DNA of 5,877 bases, from NCBI GenBank assembly GCA_049974825.1, contig JBNGDJ010000127.1, positions 1 through 5,877 of the forward strand, read 5' to 3'. Positions 1 to 5,836 of the stretch are shown here, in pieces. A model generated the notes under the pieces. It had not been told where the DNA came from, did not search any database, and worked only from the letters and a program-made list of their open reading frames with translations. Source of the DNA: JBKHDT01 sp049974825 (GTDB lineage Bacteria > Pseudomonadota > Gammaproteobacteria > Halothiobacillales > Halothiobacillaceae). The stretch's first letter is position 1. Each line of letters opens with the position of its first letter. The translations under genes were made by a program, and so were the position numbers.

Positions 1-61
1 TCCCATGCAGAGCCTGGGAACGAGGACGGGGAACGCCTACCGGGCCTGCTCCGCAGGCCCG
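1..61. repeat. Left copy of a composite REP-like hairpin repeat
   Basis: Two hairpins follow one another. The first is cut by the window edge: TCCCA at 1-5 pairs with TGGGA at 15-19, and the arm continues as ACGAGG, suggesting a longer stem outside the window. The second is perfect: CGGGCCTGC (41-49), loop TCC, GCAGGCCCG (53-61). Bases 29-51 recur exactly at 5855-5877. Such GTTCCCA/TGGGAAC palindromes are typical of dispersed intergenic repeats in gammaproteobacteria. No coding potential is seen here. Confidence 0.75.
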
Positions 62-127
62 ACCAACCCGTAGCCCCCGCTTCACTGGAGGAATCGGTTC
101 GGTGTCTTCGCCCGGAATAACCTTCGC

Positions 128-181
128 TAATTATGGATAATAAGAAAATGTTATGAGATTATTCACGCTTATGTAAAATAA
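128..181 (+). promoter_or_regulatory. AT-rich putative promoter of the CydA-like operon
   Basis: This AT-rich island stands out in GC-rich surroundings and lies ahead of the first operon. The best sigma-70-like reading is a -10 of TAAAAT at 174-179 with a weak -35 of TTATGA at 151-156, spaced 17 bp. That would give a start near 186 and a leader of about 110 nt. A small inverted repeat, TTAT-GG-ATAA, sits at 131-140. The base composition shift is clear; the exact hexamers are uncertain. Confidence 0.4.
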
Positions 182-211
182 GAAGAACAGGCTGGCATCC
201 GCGGGCCACCC

Positions 212-240
212 AACCTGCGGCGGTGATCCCCCGGCAGGTT
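212..240 (+). promoter_or_regulatory. Leader hairpin upstream of the CydA-like gene
   Basis: AACCTGC (212-218) pairs with GCAGGTT (234-240), and a few G-C pairs are possible inside. It ends about 45 nt before the ribosome binding site, within the inferred leader. There is no T-run, so it is not a normal intrinsic terminator. It could stabilise the transcript or be a regulator site; nothing in the sequence decides this. Confidence 0.35.
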
Positions 241-297
241 TGCATTCTCCGTCCCGCGCCCGGCCATCCGTCCCACGCATCCAAGAGGGTCTTGAAC

Positions 298-1698
298 ATG
301 GATATGATCGGTCTGTATCCCATGTGGTTCGAACCCGGTATTGGCAGCGGCTGGATCATCGGCATCATCGCCACGGTCCACGTGCTGTTTTCCCATACCG
401 CGGTCGGCGCGGCGATCCTGTTCGCCGTTCTCGCCTATATCGGCTATCGCGACAACCGGCCGGAGCTGGTCGACTTCATCAAGAAGTACGGCTTGTTCCT
501 GCTGGTGTTCTCCTACGTTCTGGGGTCGATCACCGGCCCGGGTATCTGGTATTCCACCACGGTCGGCTCACCCCGCGGCATCTCGGCGCTGATCCACACC
601 TTCGTCTGGAAGTGGGCGACCGAATGGGTGTTCTTCGTCATCGAGGTGATCGGGGTGTACATGATCGTGTACCTCGTCGGCAAGGTGAGCGTGCGCACCC
701 ACATGAAGATCGCGCTGGTCTTCGGCCTGGCCTCCTACGGGACGATGGCGATCATCATCGGCATCCTGTCGTTCATGATGTGGCCGGGACAGGCATCCTG
801 GTTTGCCGAGGGCGGATACCTGAATGCCTTCTACGGCGAGCACACCTTCGCGTCGCTGGCGGTGCGGACCGCGTTCATGTTCACCATGGCGGCAGTGGTC
901 GGGGGCATCGTGGCCGCCGGGCTGAAGGATCAGCAGTTCAAGCGCTGGCTGGTCACGCGCCTGTCGCTGCTGGGGATCGGCTCGATTCTCGTGGGTGCGC
1001 TGACCTTCATGTGGTACATGAACACGCTGCCAACGACGGCGGAGCTGGTGTTCGAGAACCGTATGCCGGAGTCCTTCGTGCCGATGGTGCTGACCGTGCT
1101 GGCGCTGATCCTGGCCTACTTCGTGGCCACCCTGCTGCAGCCGCGATTCGTCACGGCGGGCATTGCCAGCGTGGCAACGGTCGCCATCCTGGTGCTTGGC
1201 CTGTGGCCGGGCGAGACGACCCGCGAGTCGATCCGCAAGCCCTGGGTGGCTGGCCAGTACGTGTACTCCAACCAGGTGATCGGCCGTGACGTGCCGGGCA
1301 TGAATGTCTCGTCCGAGGTGCCGCTGATCGAGGCGCACGGCTTCACCAAGACAGCGGTGTTCTGGCCGGAGTCGCAACGCGAAATCACCACCACCAACGC
1401 GCACGAAGTGGGTCGTACGCTGGCGATCAACGCCTGTTCCAACTGTCACTCGCTGACCGACTCGGGGATTCGCCCGATGGTGAACTACCTGGGTGGCATC
1501 CACGACGTTGACCGCATCAAGACCTACCTGCTGGGGGCGCTGGCAACGGGCAACACGATGTACATGCCGAAGATTCCGCTCAACGACCGGGAGGCGGAAG
1601 CCCTGGCGCTGTACCTGGCCAGCCTGAACGACCCGGGCGTGGTCGCCCGCTACCAGGCCGAGAAGTCGGCCGTCGCCCAAAACACCGTGGAGGAATAA
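298..1698 (+). CDS. CydA-like membrane protein with C-terminal cytochrome c domain (putative cytochrome c-linked bd-family oxidase subunit I)
   Basis: The protein has 466 residues, about eight membrane helices over residues 19-304, and a terminal c-type heme domain. The core follows E. coli CydA: His28 in TM1 (CydA His19, a heme ligand), Glu109 and Glu116 in TM3 (near CydA Glu99/Glu107), His182 in an EHTFAS context (CydA His186, heme b558 ligand), and RKPW at 313-316 matching the GRQPW motif. Met263 may match the b558 ligand Met393. The loop between TM6 and TM7 is only about 20 residues, so the quinol-binding Q-loop is absent. C380-S-N-C383-H384 binds heme c, with Met423 (MPKIPL) the likely sixth ligand. 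This suggests electron entry from cytochrome c rather than quinol, as proposed for the OR-C type clades of the bd superfamily. The start at 298 has AGAGGG eight bases upstream; an in-frame GTG at 223 would add 25 unlikely residues. Oxygen reduction is inferred, not shown. Confidence 0.8.
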   Translation: MDMIGLYPMWFEPGIGSGWIIGIIATVHVLFSHTAVGAAILFAVLAYIGYRDNRPELVDFIKKYGLFLLVFSYVLGSITGPGIWYSTTVGSPRGISALIHTFVWKWATEWVFFVIEVIGVYMIVYLVGKVSVRTHMKIALVFGLASYGTMAIIIGILSFMMWPGQASWFAEGGYLNAFYGEHTFASLAVRTAFMFTMAAVVGGIVAAGLKDQQFKRWLVTRLSLLGIGSILVGALTFMWYMNTLPTTAELVFENRMPESFVPMVLTVLALILAYFVATLLQPRFVTAGIASVATVAILVLGLWPGETTRESIRKPWVAGQYVYSNQVIGRDVPGMNVSSEVPLIEAHGFTKTAVFWPESQREITTTNAHEVGRTLAINACSNCHSLTDSGIRPMVNYLGGIHDVDRIKTYLLGALATGNTMYMPKIPLNDREAEALALYLASLNDPGVVARYQAEKSAVAQNTVEE

Positions 1699-1701
1699 AT
1701 C

Positions 1702-2931
1702 ATGGATGCATCCATGCTCTACGCGCTGCGGGACCCCATGGGGGTTCCGTCCCACCCGATCCTGTTTCTTGTCCTGGGGGTGCTGACCTGGGCCCTGCAC
1801 ATCGCGGCTGTCCACGTGATGCTCGGCTCGTCTTCGCTGGCGATCTGGGGGTCTTTTGGAACCGACGCCCACCGGCGTCGGCTGGCGGCGGCCATGCTGA
1901 TGACCGCCAAGGTGGCCATTTCCGTGGCCATTGTGCTGGGTGTTGCGCCGCTGCTCTTCGTGCAGGTGATCTACGACCCGTTCTGGTACACCTCGAACGT
2001 GCTGTCGGCCTGGTGGGCCATTGGCTTCATCGTGATCCTGATGGTCGCCACCCTGCTGTTGTTCGTGTACTACGCCCGCAATCCGAAGCTGGCCGAAGGC
2101 GCGAAGGCCAGCTGCCCGGGATCGATGATTCTCTCGGTGGTGCTCATGCTGGCGGTGGGCTTCATCATGCACGTGCTGTCCGTGCAGATGCTCTCGCCTG
2201 ACCAGTGGATGGAATGGTACGCCCCCAACGGGCAGCTCGATGCCAGCGGCACCGGCCTGCATGACTACAACCTCTGGCGCTTCGGCTTCTTCATCGCCTT
2301 GTCCGCACCGGTCACCGGCGCCTGGCTGATGGCCTACCGGCGCTACCTGTCGGTCCGCGAGGGTGAGGATCAGGCCTACCTTGCCTGGGTCGGCGGTCTG
2401 GCCCAGAAGCTGGCGATTGTCGGCGGCGTGGTCTCGCTGGTCTTTCTGGCGCTGTGGATGGCTACCCTGCCCGAGGCCATTGCCGGGTTTGCCTTCTCGC
2501 CTTGGGTCATCGCCAGCGTACTGATGCTGCTGGTCACGGTGTTTCTGCCCAACATCCTCGGACGGCGCATGGAGCAGGGGCTCTGGGGCTACTCGGTGCT
2601 GGCGGTCGGCACGGTTGCCTTGATCGTGGTCGCGGCCATGCGCGAGGCGGTGCGCTGGACCGTGCTGTACGGGCAGTTCGACTACAACCCGCTGGACTAC
2701 CTGGTCAACATGGACTGGTACTCCACCCTGCTGTTCTTCGCCACCTTCGGCATCATGGGCGGCATCGTGGTCGGCTACCTGCTGACGGTCGCCTGGAAGG
2801 CCGGCCAGACCCGCGGCATGTACACCCCGTCGCCCGCGATTGACCGGCTGGGCACCCTGGCCATCGCCTCGCTGGCCATCTGGATGCTGCAGTACTTCGG
2901 CTTCGGCATTTACACCATGATGATCCAGTAA
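1702..2931 (+). CDS. Polytopic membrane partner subunit, CydA'/CydB-like
   Basis: This 409-residue protein has about ten hydrophobic helices (near 17-50, 62-90, 100-125, 141-165, 192-212, 235-256, 265-285, 294-312, 340-366, 384-403) and no heme c motif or signal peptide. The start follows the upstream stop by three bases. Its ribosome binding site GGAGGA (1689-1694) lies inside the end of the upstream gene, so the two are probably made together as one inner-membrane complex. It shares two local patterns with the upstream protein: H-x4-H in the first helix (His33, His38; upstream His28, His33) and RE-x-x-R before an aromatic (314-318; upstream 309-313). I infer a diverged CydA paralogue or CydB-type subunit that may hold or bury hemes. 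His157 and His187 are other possible ligands. The family is not recognised with certainty, so function rests on the neighbour. Confidence 0.72.
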   Translation: MDASMLYALRDPMGVPSHPILFLVLGVLTWALHIAAVHVMLGSSSLAIWGSFGTDAHRRRLAAAMLMTAKVAISVAIVLGVAPLLFVQVIYDPFWYTSNVLSAWWAIGFIVILMVATLLLFVYYARNPKLAEGAKASCPGSMILSVVLMLAVGFIMHVLSVQMLSPDQWMEWYAPNGQLDASGTGLHDYNLWRFGFFIALSAPVTGAWLMAYRRYLSVREGEDQAYLAWVGGLAQKLAIVGGVVSLVFLALWMATLPEAIAGFAFSPWVIASVLMLLVTVFLPNILGRRMEQGLWGYSVLAVGTVALIVVAAMREAVRWTVLYGQFDYNPLDYLVNMDWYSTLLFFATFGIMGGIVVGYLLTVAWKAGQTRGMYTPSPAIDRLGTLAIASLAIWMLQYFGFGIYTMMIQ

Positions 2932-3016
2932 GGAAAACTCTGCACAAATCCATCCATGGATTTATGGGCTGGCGCCAGCTCTAACGCGTCAGCAGGCTTT
3001 GCCCGCGTTCAGCAAC

Positions 3017-3045
3017 GCCCGGGTCGATACATGCTCGGCCCGGGC
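3017..3045. repeat. Hairpin, 11-bp stem
   Basis: GCCCGGGTCGA (3017-3027) pairs with TCGGCCCGGGC (3035-3045) around a 7-base loop, with one T-G wobble. The GC-rich stem should be very stable as RNA. It has no following T-run. Confidence 0.6.
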
Positions 3046-3054
3046 TCCGCGATT

Positions 3055-3072
3055 CAATGGCTTGCGCCATTG
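3055..3072. repeat. Hairpin, perfect 7-bp stem with 4-base loop
   Basis: CAATGGC (3055-3061), loop TTGC, GCCATTG (3066-3072). It lies ten bases after the previous hairpin, continuing the serial arrangement. Confidence 0.55.
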
Positions 3073-3098
3073 TGCGGCAGGGCATCCGAGACCGGCAC

Positions 3099-3128
3099 GG
3101 GAAGGCCTGCACGAATGCAGCCCTTCCC
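3099..3128. repeat. Hairpin with alternative pairing partner
   Basis: GGGAAGG (3099-3105) pairs with CCTTCCC (3122-3128), and inside it CTGC (3107-3110) pairs with GCAG (3117-3120), leaving one C-C mismatch. AGGCCTGC (3103-3110) can instead pair perfectly with GCAGGCCT (3132-3139). The two folds exclude each other, a layout seen in attenuators. No short leader peptide or sensing domain is evident, so regulation is speculative. Confidence 0.5.
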
Positions 3129-3157
3129 AAAGCAGGCCTCGCCAGCCCGCCTGTCTC

Positions 3158-3202
3158 AGTGGCCATGCGTTTCGGATCGATTCGCATGGCCATTTTCTTT
3201 TT
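3158..3202 (+). terminator. Intrinsic terminator after the membrane-protein operon
   Basis: TGGCCATGCG (3160-3169) pairs perfectly with CGCATGGCCA (3183-3192), with A3158 and G3159 able to extend the stem. A T-rich tract follows (TTTTCTTTTT, 3193-3202). The 13-base loop can form a small inner TCG/CGA stem. It separates the two transcription units, although it lies 227 bases after the stop at 2931. Confidence 0.8.
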
Positions 3203-3217
3203 AGGGATCTAAAAACC

Positions 3218-3267
3218 TTGACCAGCTATCATATTTTTTGATTAGCTTGCGCTTATACGGGTATCAA
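3218..3267 (+). promoter_or_regulatory. Putative promoter of the fcc operon
   Basis: This AT-rich segment directly follows the terminator and precedes fccA. Two sigma-70-like readings exist. One is TTGATT (3238-3243), an 18-bp gap, then TATCAA (3262-3267). The other is TTGACC (3218-3223), a 17-bp gap, then a poor -10, ATTAGC (3241-3246). ACGGGT (3257-3262) and ACCCGT (3282-3287) form an inverted repeat around it that could be an operator or leader hairpin. That a promoter lies here is likely from position; which hexamers are used is not settled. Confidence 0.4.
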
Positions 3268-3317
3268 TCTCGATCCAGGCAACCCGTGATCAACGGAACA
3301 TTGGAGTGGCAGACACC

Positions 3318-3647
3318 ATGAGATCCAGAACATTCAAGAAACTGCTGGCGGCCCTTGGCCTGCTCGCCCTGGGCAGCCTGTCCGCCCAGGCCGAGGTATC
3401 CGGCGAAATGGCGGCCCAGACCTGCGCCGGGTGCCACGGCACCCAGGGCTACATCAGCGACTCGGCCTTCATGCCGCTTGCCGGCATGGATCAGGCGCAA
3501 TTCATCCAGGCAATGAAGTCCTTCGCGGACGGCAGTCGCCCGGGCACGCTGATGGGCCCGATCGCCGCCGGATTCTCCGATGCGGAGATCCGCGCCATGG
3601 CCGAATACTTTGCCCAGTTTCCGAAAGAGCGTGGAGGTCCCCAATGA
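3318..3647 (+). CDS. fccA: Monoheme cytochrome c subunit of flavocytochrome c sulfide dehydrogenase (FccA-type)
   Basis: This small periplasmic cytochrome has 109 residues. A Sec signal peptide spans residues 1-25 (basic start, LLAALGLLALG core, cleavage after AQA), leaving about 84 mature residues. The heme c site is C36-A-G-C39-H40, and Met79 in a TLMGPIAAGF context is the expected sixth ligand. The mature part aligns by eye with the N-terminal heme domain of Allochromatium FccA (EM..CAGCHGT, then IMGRIAKGYS). It lacks the second heme domain and so resembles the monoheme form in green sulfur bacteria. It should take electrons from the FccB flavin. ATG 3318 gives the cleanest signal peptide, with GGAG at 3303-3306, a rather long 11-base spacing; a GTG at 3306 would add only four residues. 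The end overlaps fccB by four bases, so the two are translationally coupled. Confidence 0.88.
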   Translation: MRSRTFKKLLAALGLLALGSLSAQAEVSGEMAAQTCAGCHGTQGYISDSAFMPLAGMDQAQFIQAMKSFADGSRPGTLMGPIAAGFSDAEIRAMAEYFAQFPKERGGPQ

Positions 3648-5008
3648 ACCGCATCGCACGTCGTGACTTTCTCAAGGTGCTGGGCGCGGGCGCCCTCGCC
3701 GGAACCAGCTTCACCGCCGGCAAGACCGCCTTTGCCGGGGCACAGCCACATGTCGTGGTGATTGGCGGCGGCGTCGGTGGCGCCACCTTCGCCAAGTACC
3801 TGCGCATGGCCGACCCCGGCGTCAAGGTCACCATCGTCGAGATGAACGAAAAGTACCTGCGCCCCTACGGCTCCAGCGAGGTGATTACCGGCCACATCAG
3901 CATGGATGACATCACCATCAGCTACGACGCCCTGCGCGACAAGTACGGCATCAACTTCCTGATCGACCGGGTCACCGGCATCGACTTTGACGGGCAGTCG
4001 GTCCGCACCGCCGGTGGCAACACGCTCAAATACGACCGGCTGGTGGTCTCGCCCGGCATCTCGATCGACTTCGACGCCGTCGAGGGCCTGGACCAAGAGG
4101 TGTCCGACACCAAGATTCCCCACGCCTGGATTCCCGGCGCCCAGACCGAGCTCATGGCGCGCCAGCTCAGGGAAGTGCCCGAGGGCGGCACCGTCATTAT
4201 CGCCCCGCCGCCGAACCCCTACCGCTGCCCGCCCGGGCCGTACGAGCGCGCCGGCCTGTTCGCCCAGTGGTTCAAGGACCACGGCAACCCGAATGCGAAA
4301 GTGGTGATTCTCGACCCGAAAAACGGCTTCACCACCGACTTCACCATGCTGCACGTCTGGAACAAGCTCTACGGCTTCAATATCCCCGAGCAGGCCCGCG
4401 GCCTGTATACCGAGGATCAGCTCGCCAGCCTGACCGAGCACGACGGCCCCGGCATGATCGAGTGGGTCATGGGAGACATGGGCGGCCGCGTGCTGCGTGT
4501 CGACCCGGATGCCATGGTCGTCGAGACCGAAATGGGTCAGTACGAAGCGGACATGATCAACATCATCCCGCCGCTCAAGGCCGGCAAGATCGCACTGGAA
4601 ACCGGCCTGGCCGATTCCAGCGGCTGGTGCCCCATCGAGCGCAAAACCTTCGAATCGACGATCGCGAAGAACGTGCACGTACTGGGCGACTCCTGCATCG
4701 CCGACGCGATGCCCAAGTCCGGGTACTCCGCCAACAGCCAGGCCAAGGTCGTGGCACTGCAGGTCAAGGCCCTGCTTGCCGGGCAGGAACCGGGCACACC
4801 CATCTGGCAGAACACCTGCTACGCCCTGGCCGGCAACATCGACTACGGCATGTTCGTCGCGGACGTCTTCCGCCTGCAGGACGGGCGCATCCGTCGTCTC
4901 GACAACCCGCGCTACCTGCCCTTCGACGCCACCGAGGCCCAGTATCGACTCGCCGCGCTGTACCAGCAGAACTGGATGCAGGCGTTTACCGAAGACTGCT
5001 TCGCCTGA
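3644..5008 (+). CDS. fccB: Flavoprotein subunit of flavocytochrome c sulfide dehydrogenase (FccB/SoxF family)
   Basis: This 454-residue FAD enzyme oxidises sulfide to sulfur or polysulfide in the periplasm and passes electrons to a partner cytochrome. The Tat signal ARRDFLK (5-11) with a cleavage site near AFA (29-31) shows export in folded form. The dinucleotide-binding motif GGGVGG is at 41-46, VVSPG at 134-138, and the FAD-contact GD at 348-349 precedes the family block MPKSGYSANSQ (356-366). Cys195 (YRCPPGPYER) and Cys392 (NTCYAL) correspond to the redox-active disulfide Cys161-Cys337 of the Allochromatium enzyme. Two oddities stand out: residue 74 is Pro (LRPYGSSEV) where the known enzyme has Cys42, the covalent FAD link, and about 20 extra residues lie near 246-269. 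GGAGG at 3633-3637 fixes the ATG start, which overlaps fccA. The family assignment is strong; sulfide as the physiological substrate is inferred. Confidence 0.92.
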   Translation: MNRIARRDFLKVLGAGALAGTSFTAGKTAFAGAQPHVVVIGGGVGGATFAKYLRMADPGVKVTIVEMNEKYLRPYGSSEVITGHISMDDITISYDALRDKYGINFLIDRVTGIDFDGQSVRTAGGNTLKYDRLVVSPGISIDFDAVEGLDQEVSDTKIPHAWIPGAQTELMARQLREVPEGGTVIIAPPPNPYRCPPGPYERAGLFAQWFKDHGNPNAKVVILDPKNGFTTDFTMLHVWNKLYGFNIPEQARGLYTEDQLASLTEHDGPGMIEWVMGDMGGRVLRVDPDAMVVETEMGQYEADMINIIPPLKAGKIALETGLADSSGWCPIERKTFESTIAKNVHVLGDSCIADAMPKSGYSANSQAKVVALQVKALLAGQEPGTPIWQNTCYALAGNIDYGMFVADVFRLQDGRIRRLDNPRYLPFDATEAQYRLAALYQQNWMQAFTEDCFA

Positions 5009-5019
5009 GGGAACCGCTC

Positions 5020-5733
5020 ATGAAGATCCGAAACACCCTGACCGCCATCGTCGCTGGCCTTGCCCTCGCCGGCGGCGTCCAGGCAGCCGATCATGGACGC
5101 GCCGCCGCCGAACCCTGGACCCCCGGCGCCTGGATGAACGCGCTCCAGTCCATGCCCGACGGCGACGTGCGCCGCGGCGAACAGCTCCATGGAAACATGT
5201 TCTGCGCCTCCTGCCACGGCGCCCGGGGCGAGTCCGTCAGTGACAACTGGCCGGCCCTGAATGGCCAGCGCGCCGAGTACACCTACAAGATGCTGCTCGA
5301 CTACAAGGACGCGCGCCGCCAAGAGGACGGCCGGGCCGACATCATGGTCGAAATCGCCCAGTTCCTCTCCGAACAGGACATGGCGGACCTCGCGGCCTTC
5401 TACGCCGACCAGCCCCTGCCCGAACCGCGCCCCCGGACACTGGACGACGAACAGTTCGCCCAGGTCGACAAGCTCGTCCGACAGGGCGACCCGACTCGCC
5501 TGCTCACCCCCTGCGCTGCCTGCCACGGCGCCAAGGGCGAGGGCGGCATCAACGAAACCCCCGCCCTGGCAGGACAAGTGCCCGACTACTTCATCCGCAC
5601 CATGAAAGCCTACCGGGACGGCCTGCGGAGCAACGACGTCAACAAGGGCATGAGCCAGTTCGCCAAGCCCCTGACCGACGAGGAAATCCGCCTGCTGGCC
5701 GAATACTACGCCAGCATGCCGACGACGGACTGA
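5020..5733 (+). CDS. Diheme cytochrome c, c4-type, periplasmic
   Basis: The protein has 237 residues, with a Sec signal peptide at 1-22 (cleavage after VQA) and two cytochrome c domains. Domain one carries C62-A-S-C65-H66 with Met109 (DIMVEIAQFLS) the probable sixth ligand. Domain two carries C165-A-A-C168-H169 with Met211 (GMSQFAKPLTDEEI) the probable ligand, and ends in LAEYYASMP, a typical c4 ending. A Pro-rich linker (132-139) separates the domains. It starts 11 bases after the fccB stop with GAGGGA (5007-5012) as ribosome binding site, so it belongs to the fcc operon and precedes its terminator. The likely job is to carry electrons from FccAB to a terminal oxidase, possibly the CydA-like protein encoded upstream. 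It could also be an integral third subunit replacing the missing second heme domain of FccA. Confidence 0.87.
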   Translation: MKIRNTLTAIVAGLALAGGVQAADHGRAAAEPWTPGAWMNALQSMPDGDVRRGEQLHGNMFCASCHGARGESVSDNWPALNGQRAEYTYKMLLDYKDARRQEDGRADIMVEIAQFLSEQDMADLAAFYADQPLPEPRPRTLDDEQFAQVDKLVRQGDPTRLLTPCAACHGAKGEGGINETPALAGQVPDYFIRTMKAYRDGLRSNDVNKGMSQFAKPLTDEEIRLLAEYYASMPTTD

Positions 5734-5772
5734 CCCCCGGTCCATCCGCCCACCATCCTCGTTCAGACCCGC

Positions 5773-5802
5773 AACGCCCCGGCCCACCGGGGCGTTTTTT
5801 TT
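5773..5802 (+). terminator. Intrinsic terminator of the fcc operon
   Basis: AACGCCCCGG (5773-5782), loop CCCA, then CCGGGGCGTT (5787-5796) give a perfect 10-bp GC-rich stem. A run of eight T (5795-5802) follows, overlapping the stem end. It lies 39 bases after the diheme cytochrome stop codon, and nothing coding follows in the window. Confidence 0.95.
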
Positions 5803-5836
5803 GCGCCCGCGTATCACCAAGCAAACCCCACCCCCT

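Larger units (their letters stand above)
2932..3157. other. Gene-free stretch crowded with inverted repeats
   Basis: There is no convincing gene between the CydA-like operon and its terminator. The stretch instead holds a series of perfect or near-perfect inverted repeats: AAATCCAT-CC-ATGGATTT (2946-2963), the palindrome GCTGGCGCCAGC (2968-2979), AACGCG/CGCGTT (2983-2988 with 3004-3009), and three larger hairpins listed separately. Together with the terminator that makes seven structures in about 255 bases. No T-run follows the early ones. It may be a structured 3' untranslated region, an accumulation of small palindromic repeats, or an uncharacterised RNA. It does not resemble a tRNA. Confidence 0.6.

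Noticed and set aside
1..61. CRISPR array or terminal inverted repeat of an insertion sequence
   Set aside because: There are no regularly spaced repeat-spacer units, and no transposase gene anywhere in the window.
233..243. Possible sigma-54 promoter (GG...GC) ahead of the CydA-like gene
   Set aside because: The gap between GG and GC is 7 bases rather than the required 10.
568..2262. Long open frame of 564 codons on the minus strand, across both membrane-protein genes
   Set aside because: Its product is rich in His, Arg, Gln and Gly with no membrane or domain pattern, as expected opposite GC-rich genes. The + strand genes have ribosome binding sites and clear motifs.
2956..3204. Open frame of 82 codons between the two operons
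   Set aside because: It runs through the serial hairpins and the terminator, has no good ribosome binding site and no recognisable protein pattern.
3238..3267. FNR/ANR-type site from TTGAT and ATCAA
   Set aside because: The half-sites are 20 bases apart, not 4.
3431..3643. Upstream extension of fccB by 71 codons
   Set aside because: It overlaps fccA out of frame and would bury the Tat signal; GGAGG and the ATG at 3644 give the expected N-terminus.
4267..5019. Upstream in-frame extension of the diheme cytochrome reading frame over fccB
   Set aside because: This part is an Arg/Pro-rich shadow of fccB. The ATG at 5020 has a ribosome binding site and starts a clean signal peptide.
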